Source: Deltaproteobacteria bacterium
Lineage (GTDB): Bacteria > Myxococcota_A > Polyangia > HGW-17 > SLPX01
Assembly (NCBI GenBank): GCA_011390535.1
Contig: JAABSF010000140.1
Location: 1 to 6,894 of the forward strand
Direction of reading: 5' to 3'
Length of the DNA stretch: 6,894 nucleotides
In this document: positions 1-5,434 of the stretch, one piece after another
Layout: every line of letters starts with the position of its first letter
Numbering within the stretch: the first letter of the stretch is position 1
Program-made: the position numbers and the translations under genes
The notes under the pieces: model-generated
Database searches by the model: none
The model's input: only the letters and a program-made list of their open reading frames with translations
What the model was told of the DNA's origin: nothing

Positions 1-656
1 CTCAAAATCTCTTCGTATAACTTGGTAAGCTCTCTAGCCACCACCCCCCGCCTCTCCGGGCCGAAAATTTGGGCCATCTCCTCCAGTGTCCGGACCAGCC
101 TTCTCGGAGACTCGTAAAACACCAAGGTCACATCCATGCAGGCCAGCTGTCGCAACCTTGTCTCTCTCTTCCCCTTCGCTTTCGGAAGAAACCCCTCAAA
201 AAGAAACCTACGGGTGGAAAAACCCGACGCGCTGAGCGCCGTAACAGCGGCACAAGGCCCGGGGACCGGCACCACTCGCAAGCCGGCTTCAACAACCGCT
301 TCTACAAGCCCTGCACCAGGGTCCGAGATCCCGGGTGTCCCTGCCTCACAAACCAGCGCTACTGAATCCCCTTGCTCTAAACGGTTCACCAATTCCTGGC
401 TTTTTTGTACTTCATTTCCTTCAAAAAGCGAAGTCTGCTTTGCCTTGATCCCCAGCCGGGAGAGAAAAACCCCCACGGTGCGTGTATCTTCAGAGGCTAC
501 AATATCCACGTTTCCCAGCACGTGGTGTATCCTGGGGGAGAGATCCGATAGGTTACCTATAGGTGTCGCGACAACGTATAATGTTCCATCAATAACGGGT
601 TGATCACAAGTAAGGGCTGACTCAAAAACAACCTCTGGATTCGGACGCCGATCCAT
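1..656 (-). CDS. rsmI: 16S rRNA (cytidine-1402-2'-O)-methyltransferase RsmI, 3' end cut off by the window
   Basis: RsmI uses S-adenosylmethionine to 2'-O-methylate C1402 in the decoding centre of 16S rRNA. The visible 218 residues form an uninterrupted tetrapyrrole-methylase (SAM) fold: ATPIGNLSD at residues 30-38, SEDTRTVGVFLSRLGI at 55-70, EAGTPGISDPG at 104-114, VPVPGPCAAVTALSASGF at 129-146, FEGFLP at 153-158 and VFYESPRRL at 179-187, all in the order usual for RsmI. Family members have roughly 280 residues, so about 60 C-terminal residues lie outside the window. The ATG at 656 was chosen because AGGAGGG (minus strand, 668-674) precedes it by 11 nt and the core motif starts about 26 residues later, leaving a short extension. 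The gene lies 47 nt downstream of rpoH on the same strand, so co-transcription is likely. Family identification is firm; the exact start is less so. Confidence 0.94.
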   Translation of the reverse strand, partial: MDRRPNPEVVFESALTCDQPVIDGTLYVVATPIGNLSDLSPRIHHVLGNVDIVASEDTRTVGVFLSRLGIKAKQTSLFEGNEVQKSQELVNRLEQGDSVALVCEAGTPGISDPGAGLVEAVVEAGLRVVPVPGPCAAVTALSASGFSTRRFLFEGFLPKAKGKRETRLRQLACMDVTLVFYESPRRLVRTLEEMAQIFGPERRGVVARELTKLYEEIL

Positions 657-703
657 CCCTTCACACTCCCTCCTGCTGAAACAATGATCTCTTTGAACTG
701 CAA

Positions 704-1831
704 CTACGTCTCAATGCCAAGAGCCACATCAACGGCTTCTCCCATCTCTTCTTTGAGGTAATCTCTAAGCTTTTCAAGCAATCTCTTTTCGAGCTGACGC
801 GCTCTCTCTTTCGTTACACCATAACGATCACCGATCTGCTTCAAAGTCAGAGGCTTATCCGACATAAGCCGCTCCCGGTAAATAACCATATCCCGCCCCT
901 TCAGGGTTCGGGCGAATTTTTCTAATTTAGACCTAAGAAGAGACCTGAACTCATTCCCCTCCACCTCCTCATCCGGCTGCAGAGAATCAACAGGTAGCAT
1001 ATCCAGATAGGTGCGAGGCGTAGAAGACTCCCGGCTCCCAACCGGCGCGGCGAGGGAGACGTCCGGAGAAGCCATGCGCTTTTCCATCTCCACCACCTCT
1101 TTCTCTGAAACATCCAGAGCATCGGCCACTGCCTTTGCGGCGGGCTTAATCCCCATCCGCTCAAATTCCTGTTTTTGCTTTTTGAGGTTGAAAAAAAGCT
1201 TTCGCTGAGCTTGCGTTGTCCCCACCTTTACCAACCTCCAGTTGTTCAGCACAAACTTCAGGATATATGCGCGAATCCACCATGCAGAGTAGGTGCTGAG
1301 CTTTATTCCTCTATAGGGATCAAACTTTTTGACAGCCTGCATCAACCCTACATTCCCTTCCTGAATCAAGTCCAACAGGTTCTGATGAGCTCTCCTATAC
1401 TCATGGGCGATCTTCACAACCAAGCGGAGGTTGGCTGTCACTAAGCGACGAGCGGCGTCCAGATCACCTTCCTCTTTGTAACGAATCGCATAATCGTGCT
1501 CCTCTTTTCGTGACAAGAGAGGATAACGCTTTATCTCCTGGATATAGGCCGTGAGCGGATCAAAACGTACGAGGCTCCGATTGGTGGTCAATGCTTTTGG
1601 CCGCACATGCACCAGAGACTTAAACTGTGTATCTCCTTGCCGCTGATCCAGTGATTCGGCCATATCTTTTCCGGCGAGATCTTCACCATATTCATCACCC
1701 TCATCATCTTCATCAAGATCGACCTCCCCTAAATCAAGCTCCTCTTCAGGCTCCAAACCCTCAACCTTCAAATTGTCCTCTTTATGCTCTTCCATCAATT
1801 CCTCTTTATCTCCCGTTACATTTGCAGCCAT
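704..1831 (-). CDS. rpoH: RNA polymerase sigma-32 (heat-shock) factor RpoH
   Basis: This is an alternative sigma factor of the sigma-70 family that directs RNA polymerase to heat-shock promoters. The 375 residues contain region 1.2/2.1 (FDPLTAYIQEIKRYPLLSR, 90-108), the core-binding region 2.2 (NLLDLIQEGNVGLMQAVKKF, 151-170), regions 2.3-2.4 (STYSAWWIRAYILKFVLNNW, 179-198), and the RpoH box QAQRKLFFNLKKQKQEF (207-223), the hallmark that separates sigma-32 from other group 3 sigmas. Region 4.2 has the helix-turn-helix LTLKQIGDRYGVTKERARQL (328-347). About 85 residues precede region 1.2 and are very acidic between residues 9 and 51, longer than the enterobacterial N-terminus. Start choice is uncertain: the ATG at 1831 has only a weak GAAAAAG ahead of it, whereas the in-frame ATG at 1795 follows AGAGGA by about 4 nt, which would remove 12 residues. 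rsmI follows on the same strand. The wording of the conserved blocks is typical of deltaproteobacterial RpoH. Confidence 0.95.
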   Translation of the reverse strand: MAANVTGDKEELMEEHKEDNLKVEGLEPEEELDLGEVDLDEDDEGDEYGEDLAGKDMAESLDQRQGDTQFKSLVHVRPKALTTNRSLVRFDPLTAYIQEIKRYPLLSRKEEHDYAIRYKEEGDLDAARRLVTANLRLVVKIAHEYRRAHQNLLDLIQEGNVGLMQAVKKFDPYRGIKLSTYSAWWIRAYILKFVLNNWRLVKVGTTQAQRKLFFNLKKQKQEFERMGIKPAAKAVADALDVSEKEVVEMEKRMASPDVSLAAPVGSRESSTPRTYLDMLPVDSLQPDEEVEGNEFRSLLRSKLEKFARTLKGRDMVIYRERLMSDKPLTLKQIGDRYGVTKERARQLEKRLLEKLRDYLKEEMGEAVDVALGIET

Positions 1832-1896
1832 CTTTTTCGGCTATATTTTTCTCGGTCCTGCGATCTTATTCTTGAGTCGGCCTTTATGGCTGACTC
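1826..1896 (-). promoter_or_regulatory. Structured 5' leader of rpoH, candidate translational control element
   Basis: Reading the minus strand, a leader hairpin is formed by GAGTCAGCC and GGCCGACTC around an ATAAA loop (1874-1896; eight pairs and one A-C mismatch). Closer to the gene, AGCC (1839-1842) can pair with GGCT (1826-1829), so that the weak GAAAAAG ribosome site and part of the AUG sit in or at a nine-base loop. CAGCCAT within the upstream hairpin (1886-1892) is also an exact complement of the ATGGCTG at the start codon (1825-1831), which permits an alternative fold. Known rpoH genes are often controlled by mRNA structure; that this leader does so is an inference. On the plus strand the upstream hairpin has a G-U wobble instead of the mismatch, so it could belong to a plus-strand transcript instead. 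Confidence 0.35.
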
Positions 1897-2206
1897 CTCT
1901 AAGAACTGTAACGATACAAATAATCAACAGGAATATACCAGACCGTTTGGATTATCAAATAACTTACGCAACTTGCACCATTTCAGAAATCTGCTTTTAC
2001 AAAATACATCTACAGATAACACTACGCCCTGGAAAGAAAACACAAGGAAAAAGATCAATCAAAAAGAAACAAAAAAGTTGAAGTGTTTTGTTTGCTTCAC
2101 TAGTGTTGCGCATCCAAATCCAATTTTTGGAGTATTTGGTAAAGGTGATGAAAGATTCATCTACTTTGATCGAAGGTGGATTTTTTTGGAGTTTCCACCA
2201 TACTAA
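1886..2206 (+). CDS. Possible small hypothetical protein, 106 residues
   Basis: The frame starting at ATG 1886 is open for 106 codons and ends in TAA at 2204-2206, 23 nt before the preferred start of the DUF2062 gene. The predicted protein has a polar, Asn/Thr/Lys-rich N-terminal half (MADSSKNCNDTNNQQEY at the start) and an aromatic C-terminal end (GKGDERFIYFDRRWIFLEF). I recognise no family. In favour: so long an open frame is uncommon in DNA this rich in A+T, and its position fits an operon leader gene. Against: there is no good ribosome site before 1886, it occupies the place where the promoters should be, two other frames in the region are also open for 80 or more codons, and inverted repeats lie within its 3' part. 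It is best treated as a candidate. Confidence 0.25.
   Translation: MADSSKNCNDTNNQQEYTRPFGLSNNLRNLHHFRNLLLQNTSTDNTTPWKENTRKKINQKETKKLKCFVCFTSVAHPNPIFGVFGKGDERFIYFDRRWIFLEFPPY
1932..1958 (-). promoter_or_regulatory. Weak sigma-70-like promoter candidate for rpoH-rsmI
   Basis: On the minus strand, TTGATA (1953-1958) lies 15 bp from TATATT (1932-1937). Each hexamer is a good match to consensus but the spacer is short. Use of this site would give rpoH a leader of about 100 nt that includes the hairpin at 1874-1896. The evidence is pattern only. Confidence 0.25.
2114..2199 (+). promoter_or_regulatory. Three successive inverted repeats upstream of the DUF2062 gene
   Basis: The sequence contains a compound hairpin with CCAAAT (2114-2119) against ATTTGG (2134-2139) and an inner CCAA against TTGG; a perfect GATGAA / TTCATC hairpin with a three-base loop (2147-2161); and GGTGGA (2175-2180) against TCCACC (2194-2199). 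They lie 30 to 116 nt ahead of the ATG at 2230. They may fold in the leader RNA or mark protein-binding sites. No known riboswitch consensus is recognised, and chance is not excluded in A+T-rich DNA. Confidence 0.3.
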
Positions 2207-2229
2207 AACTGCGAGAGGTATCCTTTGAG

Positions 2230-3207
2230 ATGAGCGCTCATAAAGATGCCATGAAAAACACAACCCTCAATGAATCGCGTTTTAAGGGACGTTCAGGGCA
2301 ATCGTGTGATCTCACCACCAAAAAATTCTCCGCCCCCAAAACAGAAAACAATTCAGCAGATAAAGACAGTACATCTGAAAACAACAACACTGAAACAGAA
2401 GACAAAACTGAAATAGAAGACAACACTGAAATAGAAGACAACGAAAACGAAGAATTGGGAGATGATGATCTTGAAGATGATGAAGATTATCCATCTTCTG
2501 AGATAAGCCGATTCAACAAAAAAAAGGCAAAATCGCTTTACCGCCGATTCTCGGACTGGCTAATCGCACACACCGGCACACCACACACCATCGCGCTGGG
2601 TTTCGCTGTGGGGATCTTCGTAGCGCTAACCCCTACTGTTGGATTTCAGATGATCCTTGGCGCATTTTTCGCTCACTTGTTAGGAGGAAACAGGCTTATT
2701 GCCGCAGCGTTGGCATGGATCACCAACCCTCTGACAATTGTGCCTATATATTACTTCAATTATCAAGTAGGGTTGATCTTCATCGACGCCGACGCTTCAA
2801 GGGGTAAGGCTTTCATCCATGCGCTTTCAAAGGTCTCTCTCTTTCGCCCGTCAACTCTCCTGGAAGGTATCCGCCTCACCGCCGTGGAGTTTGCCGGAAT
2901 TGCCGGAGTGCTATGGGTCGGCAGCTTGATTATCGCCACCATCCTCTCCCTCGTCTCTTATCCGCTGATAAAACGTCTGGTCAAGGCGGAACGTAGGCTG
3001 GCTGAGTTACACAGGCAAAAAAAGCTCCAAAGAAAAAAACTGAGAGAAGAACGCAGAAAGGCGAGAAAGCTCAAAAGAGAAATACGAATAAAAAAAGAAT
3101 CACGAATAAAAAAAGAATCACAGAGAAAAAAAGAATCACAAAGAAAAAGAAAACCACGAAGAAAAAAGAATCACAAAGAAAAAAAGAATCACGAGAAAAA
3201 TAGTTAA
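2230..3207 (+). CDS. DUF2062 membrane protein with acidic N-terminal and basic C-terminal repeat tails
   Basis: The central part (about residues 104-255 of 325) is a DUF2062 domain: GTPHTIALGFAVGIFVALTP (116-135), GNRLIAAALAWITNPLTIVP (153-172) and a final hydrophobic segment at about 220-248. The GxPHxIALGF and WITNPLT signatures are typical; the family is membrane-embedded and its function is unknown. Residues 40-87 are acidic and polar (TETEDK, TEIEDN, TEIEDN, then GDDDLEDDEDY); residues 250-325 are almost entirely Lys/Arg/Glu with KKES-type repeats. Both tails are encoded by 18-bp tandem repeats and lie outside the membrane core. The ATG at 2230 was chosen because GAGAGG (2213-2218) precedes it by 11 nt. 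A GTG at 2176 would add 18 residues, and an ATG at 2251 would remove seven. The last 16 residues result from a one-base repeat contraction at 3162-3167. A G-free tract follows the stop. Confidence 0.85.
   Translation: MSAHKDAMKNTTLNESRFKGRSGQSCDLTTKKFSAPKTENNSADKDSTSENNNTETEDKTEIEDNTEIEDNENEELGDDDLEDDEDYPSSEISRFNKKKAKSLYRRFSDWLIAHTGTPHTIALGFAVGIFVALTPTVGFQMILGAFFAHLLGGNRLIAAALAWITNPLTIVPIYYFNYQVGLIFIDADASRGKAFIHALSKVSLFRPSTLLEGIRLTAVEFAGIAGVLWVGSLIIATILSLVSYPLIKRLVKAERRLAELHRQKKLQRKKLREERRKARKLKREIRIKKESRIKKESQRKKESQRKRKPRRKKNHKEKKNHEKNS
2389..2442 (+). repeat. Three tandem 18-bp units encoding the acidic tail
   Basis: Units begin at 2389, 2407 and 2425. The second and third are identical (actgaaatagaagacaac) and the first differs at two positions. 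Eighteen bases equal six codons, so copy-number changes keep the frame; the units encode TETEDK, TEIEDN, TEIEDN. The preceding sequence around 2371-2388 looks like a more diverged copy. Confidence 0.85.
3085..3191 (+). repeat. Six tandem 17-18-bp units encoding the basic tail
   Basis: Units start at 3085, 3103, 3121, 3139, 3157 and 3174. The first two are identical (cgaataaaaaaagaatca) and encode RIKKES; the third gives QRKKES. The fourth is diverged (QRKRKP). The fifth is 17 bp because its A run has six bases (3162-3167), whereas units 1, 2, 3 and 6 have seven. This moves the last copies into another frame, so they read RRKKNH and KEKKNH. Confidence 0.85.
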
Positions 3208-3291
3208 AATTAATTCAACCCCATCAACTCACAACTCACCACATTCTAACATTCCTCCTCATCTCACCACTTTCCTCATCATCATTTTTTT
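3204..3291 (+). terminator. G-free, C-rich tract: candidate Rho-dependent terminator
   Basis: Directly after the TAG/TAA region that ends the DUF2062 gene, 88 consecutive plus-strand bases contain no G and about 31 C (35 percent). Such C-over-G bubbles of roughly 80 nt are the known property of Rho-utilisation (rut) sites. No intrinsic hairpin-plus-U terminator is visible before dacB. The assignment is inferred from composition only. Confidence 0.45.
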
Positions 3292-3318
3292 GCCCTTATA
3301 GCCATGTTTTGTTATCAA
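3290..3318 (+). promoter_or_regulatory. Weak promoter candidate for dacB
   Basis: TTGCCC (3290-3295) and TATCAA (3313-3318) are separated by 17 bp, each matching the sigma-70 consensus at four of six positions, about 40 nt before the dacB start. It would restart transcription after the G-free tract. Confidence 0.25.
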
Positions 3319-3358
3319 AAAATGAAGAAGTATTTAAAAAAACAAGTCAAACAGATTC

Positions 3359-4879
3359 ATGCTTATGAGACCACACCAAAAAACACTTTTACTATTCTGC
3401 TTTTTTCTCTCGGCGATCTTGTTTCCAGCGTCACCTACTCATTGGAAAACCTCTGTTTTCAAAAGCGCGCAGGCAAAACAACAAGTTAAGTCCGGATCAA
3501 AAAAAGAGATACCTGCTCGGCGAGCGCTTCAAAAAAAACTTCGTCACATCTACGGGAAAAGCAAAGCACAAAAAGGAACCCTGGGAATTTACGTAAAGCT
3601 TTTGGATGGTCCGGTGATCTTTGCAAGAAACAGCTTCCGGCGGTTCCATCCGGCCTCTTGCATGAAACTCCTCACCGCAGGGGCCGCGCTCCGAAAGCTG
3701 ACTCCCACGTTTCGGTTCAAGACAACACTTGAAGGAACTCCGAAAGATAACACACTGGAAACGCCTCTATATATCCGCGGAGAAGGAGATCCATCCCTTA
3801 CTCACCGAGACTTGGCGGAGATGTCACGGAAACTCAGCCAAATGGGCATAAAGGAAATTCCCAAGGGAATAGTCGTAGATGACTCCCACTTTGTTCACAG
3901 AAGGTTCCCGCCCGGGTTCGGAAGGCCATCTCCTAAAAGCTATATCGCTCCCACAAGCGCTGTGTCTCTAAACGGCAACACCGTAACAGTGGAGATAAAC
4001 CCGAATAACGATAGTGGAACTTGCAATGCCGAGGTGAGAGTCACTCCCCCGTCGGATCACCTCATAATCAGCTCATCTGTAAAATGCCGAAAAGGAAAAA
4101 GCTGGCTCCGTGTTGCAGCCAACAGAAAAGGCAAAAAGCTCAATGTGATCGTCCGGGGATCAATTCAACCCGTCGCCTCCCCGATAACTCTCAGACGGAG
4201 GGTCTTGCACCCTTCCATATACGCGGGCGAAACCCTCAAAAGAGTACTGGAAAATGAAGGCATCAAGGTCGAAGGAAAGGTAAAAAGAGGCACAACACCA
4301 GACAACATCAAAGTGCTGGTAAACCATGAATCAGCCCCTCTACAAGAGCTCATCACTCACATGAACAGGTTCAGTGACAACCATTACGCAGAACAAATAC
4401 TGAAAGCCACCGGCGCAAAAACCATCGGCCACCCCGGGTCCACCAAAAAAGGCCTTGAAGTCATCGCTCGTTTCATGGAGCGCGCCGGAGTAAAGAGAAA
4501 CCTTTATAAACTGTTCAACGGCTCGGGGTTGTTTGCAAACACCAGTATTACCCCACGAGACCTCGTGAAATTCCTTCAGCGGGTTTCCACACTGGATTGG
4601 CTTCAAGAAAAATTGGTCGATTCCCTGGCTCTCGCCGGGCGAAGCGGAACCTTGGCCAGACGCATGTCATCCACCCGCGCCGATGGGCGAGTTCGAGCAA
4701 AAACAGGCACATTAAGAGACGTCTCCACCCTTTCCGGTTATGTGTTAGACAAGAAAGACAACCCCGTGTTGATTTTCAGCATCCTTCACAATGACATAAA
4801 AGGTAGCCTGACTCCTTTTCGGTCTATCCAAGATGAAATCGTAGAAGATCTGACTGCATACGTAGACGAGTGGCGATAA
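3359..4879 (+). CDS. dacB: D-alanyl-D-alanine carboxypeptidase/endopeptidase, PBP4 (peptidase S13) family
   Basis: PBP4-type enzymes act in the periplasm, removing terminal D-Ala from muropeptides and cutting D-Ala-mDAP cross-links. All three active-site motifs are present in the 506 residues: SCMK at 100-103 (HPASCMKLLTAGAAL, nucleophile Ser100 and Lys103), SDN at 339-341 (RFSDNHYAEQIL), and KTG at 448-450 (RAKTGTL). Other family blocks are RGEGDPSLT (140-148), VDDSHF (173-178), PTSAVSLNGNTVTVEINP (198-215), and FNGSGL (386-391). The insert between SxxK and SDN is the size expected for this class, and the total length is near that of the E. coli enzyme (about 480). Residues 3-25 form a signal peptide with a basic start and the hydrophobic run TLLLFCFFLSAILFPA. 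Start at 3359 or the in-frame ATG at 3365; neither has a clear ribosome site. The gene converges on cutA across 53 bp. Confidence 0.94.
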   Translation: MLMRPHQKTLLLFCFFLSAILFPASPTHWKTSVFKSAQAKQQVKSGSKKEIPARRALQKKLRHIYGKSKAQKGTLGIYVKLLDGPVIFARNSFRRFHPASCMKLLTAGAALRKLTPTFRFKTTLEGTPKDNTLETPLYIRGEGDPSLTHRDLAEMSRKLSQMGIKEIPKGIVVDDSHFVHRRFPPGFGRPSPKSYIAPTSAVSLNGNTVTVEINPNNDSGTCNAEVRVTPPSDHLIISSSVKCRKGKSWLRVAANRKGKKLNVIVRGSIQPVASPITLRRRVLHPSIYAGETLKRVLENEGIKVEGKVKRGTTPDNIKVLVNHESAPLQELITHMNRFSDNHYAEQILKATGAKTIGHPGSTKKGLEVIARFMERAGVKRNLYKLFNGSGLFANTSITPRDLVKFLQRVSTLDWLQEKLVDSLALAGRSGTLARRMSSTRADGRVRAKTGTLRDVSTLSGYVLDKKDNPVLIFSILHNDIKGSLTPFRSIQDEIVEDLTAYVDEWR

Positions 4880-4980
4880 AAACCCCGCGCAAACCCACAC
4901 CGCCCAAACCCGCAGAAACATCCAATACCCCCTCAATCTCTCCCTTTTTTTTCTTCCTCTCCCAAAGCACCTCTGACCCA
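4880..4980 (+). terminator. C-rich, G-poor tract behind dacB: candidate Rho-dependent terminator
   Basis: About 100 bases after the dacB stop hold only about seven G and a large excess of C, partly within the 3' end of the antisense gene cutA. There is no intrinsic terminator hairpin. The compositional pattern matches that behind the DUF2062 gene. Assignment by composition only. Confidence 0.3.
4883..4911 (-). other. G-quadruplex pattern followed by a T tract, downstream of cutA
   Basis: On the minus strand the sequence reads GGG, 3 nt, GGG, 6 nt, GGG, 7 nt, GGGG, which fits the standard four-run pattern with loops of one to seven bases, followed immediately by TTTTT (4882-4878). It starts 22 nt after the cutA stop. 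It could act in ending cutA transcription; the complementary plus strand is a possible i-motif. Folding is not shown by the sequence. Confidence 0.4.
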
Positions 4981-5292
4981 ATCGAGGTAAGGATGATGCC
5001 CCCCAACCAGAGGTAACACAAGAAACTCAGGCACATCGTAAGGGTGGTGCTCCAAGACCTCATTTTTCAACCCCTCGACCTCTCCAGAGAGCGTTTTAAT
5101 GACAAGCAAAACCTCTTTGTCATCACAGACCTCACCCTCCCAAGAATAAATCGAGCGGACACCCGGGATGATATTCACACAAGCCGCTTTTCGGACCTCC
5201 ACCAGCCTCTTCGCCAACTCAACCGTGGAATCTCCCTCCGGAGCTGTTACCAATACGATTTTTACATCTGTTTTTCTAATTTCTTTTTCCAT
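4933..5292 (-). CDS. cutA: Divalent-cation tolerance protein CutA
   Basis: CutA is a small, very stable cytoplasmic trimer conserved across bacteria, archaea and eukaryotes. It binds copper and other divalent ions in vitro and was linked genetically to copper tolerance in E. coli, but its exact role is unresolved. The 119 residues cover the complete fold: KIVLVTAPEG (11-20), LVEVRKAACVNIIPGVRSIY (30-49), WEGEV (51-55), EVLLVIKT (60-67), and HHPYDVPEFLVLPLVGGHHPYLDWV (82-106). Cys38 in AACVN and His83 in HHPYDVPE are family-conserved positions. The C-terminus ends in a charged EEEKKGRD. The ATG at 5292 is preferred over an in-frame GTG at 5316 because the fold begins about ten residues later and a weak AAGAAG precedes it. 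It converges on dacB and its own upstream region is the 389-bp gap to the lipoprotein gene. Confidence 0.95.
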   Translation of the reverse strand: MEKEIRKTDVKIVLVTAPEGDSTVELAKRLVEVRKAACVNIIPGVRSIYSWEGEVCDDKEVLLVIKTLSGEVEGLKNEVLEHHPYDVPEFLVLPLVGGHHPYLDWVRGALGEEEKKGRD

Positions 5293-5434
5293 AACAATCT
5301 TCTTACAACAAAACACCCAGCCAAGACAACCTCCCCGAAACCTCTGACCCCAAGTTCATATAATCCTTGATTCTGTGTTTTGATGTGCTCAAAAAGGGTT
5401 CAATCTTAGATATACTTTTTAGGGCAGACGTGAG

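Larger units (their letters stand above)
1832..2229. other. Divergent intergenic region between rpoH and the DUF2062 gene
   Basis: This 398-bp stretch is A+T-rich and separates the divergent starts of rpoH and the DUF2062 gene, so promoters for both should lie here. It holds the rpoH leader hairpin (1874-1896), a weak promoter-like pair for rpoH (1932-1958), a perfect 8-bp palindrome CACTAGTG (2098-2105), three inverted repeats between 2114 and 2199, and an open frame of 106 codons on the plus strand (1886-2206) whose reality is doubtful. A weak plus-strand promoter match is TTGAAG (2078-2083), 17 bp, TAGTGT (2101-2106), but the -10 matches consensus at only three positions. No tRNA or recognisable riboswitch was seen. 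Confidence 0.7.

Noticed and set aside
38..39. Twin arginine in the lipoprotein n-region (residues 38-39) as a Tat signal
   Set aside because: The surrounding residues LRRCNLFF lack the S/T before the arginines and the usual FLK pattern, so Sec export with lipidation is the simpler reading.
165..180. An apparent frameshift in rsmI near the CCCC run
   Set aside because: It came from dropping two bases of the TCTCTCTCTT stretch while reverse-complementing. Re-reading gives one open frame through FLPKAKGKRETRLRQLACMD.
69..603. Plus-strand open frames across the rsmI region
   Set aside because: They are antisense to the fully conserved rsmI frame and have no family resemblance.
1997..2263. An 88-codon minus-strand frame before the DUF2062 gene
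   Set aside because: It overlaps the start of the DUF2062 gene, lacks a ribosome site and shows no family signature.
3085..3191. Possible CRISPR array because of regular short repeats
   Set aside because: The units are contiguous 17-18-bp A-rich copies without spacers, inside a reading frame.
3304..3489. A 61-codon plus-strand frame over the 5' end of dacB
   Set aside because: It overlaps the dacB signal peptide in another frame, and the dacB frame has the proper signal sequence and downstream motifs.
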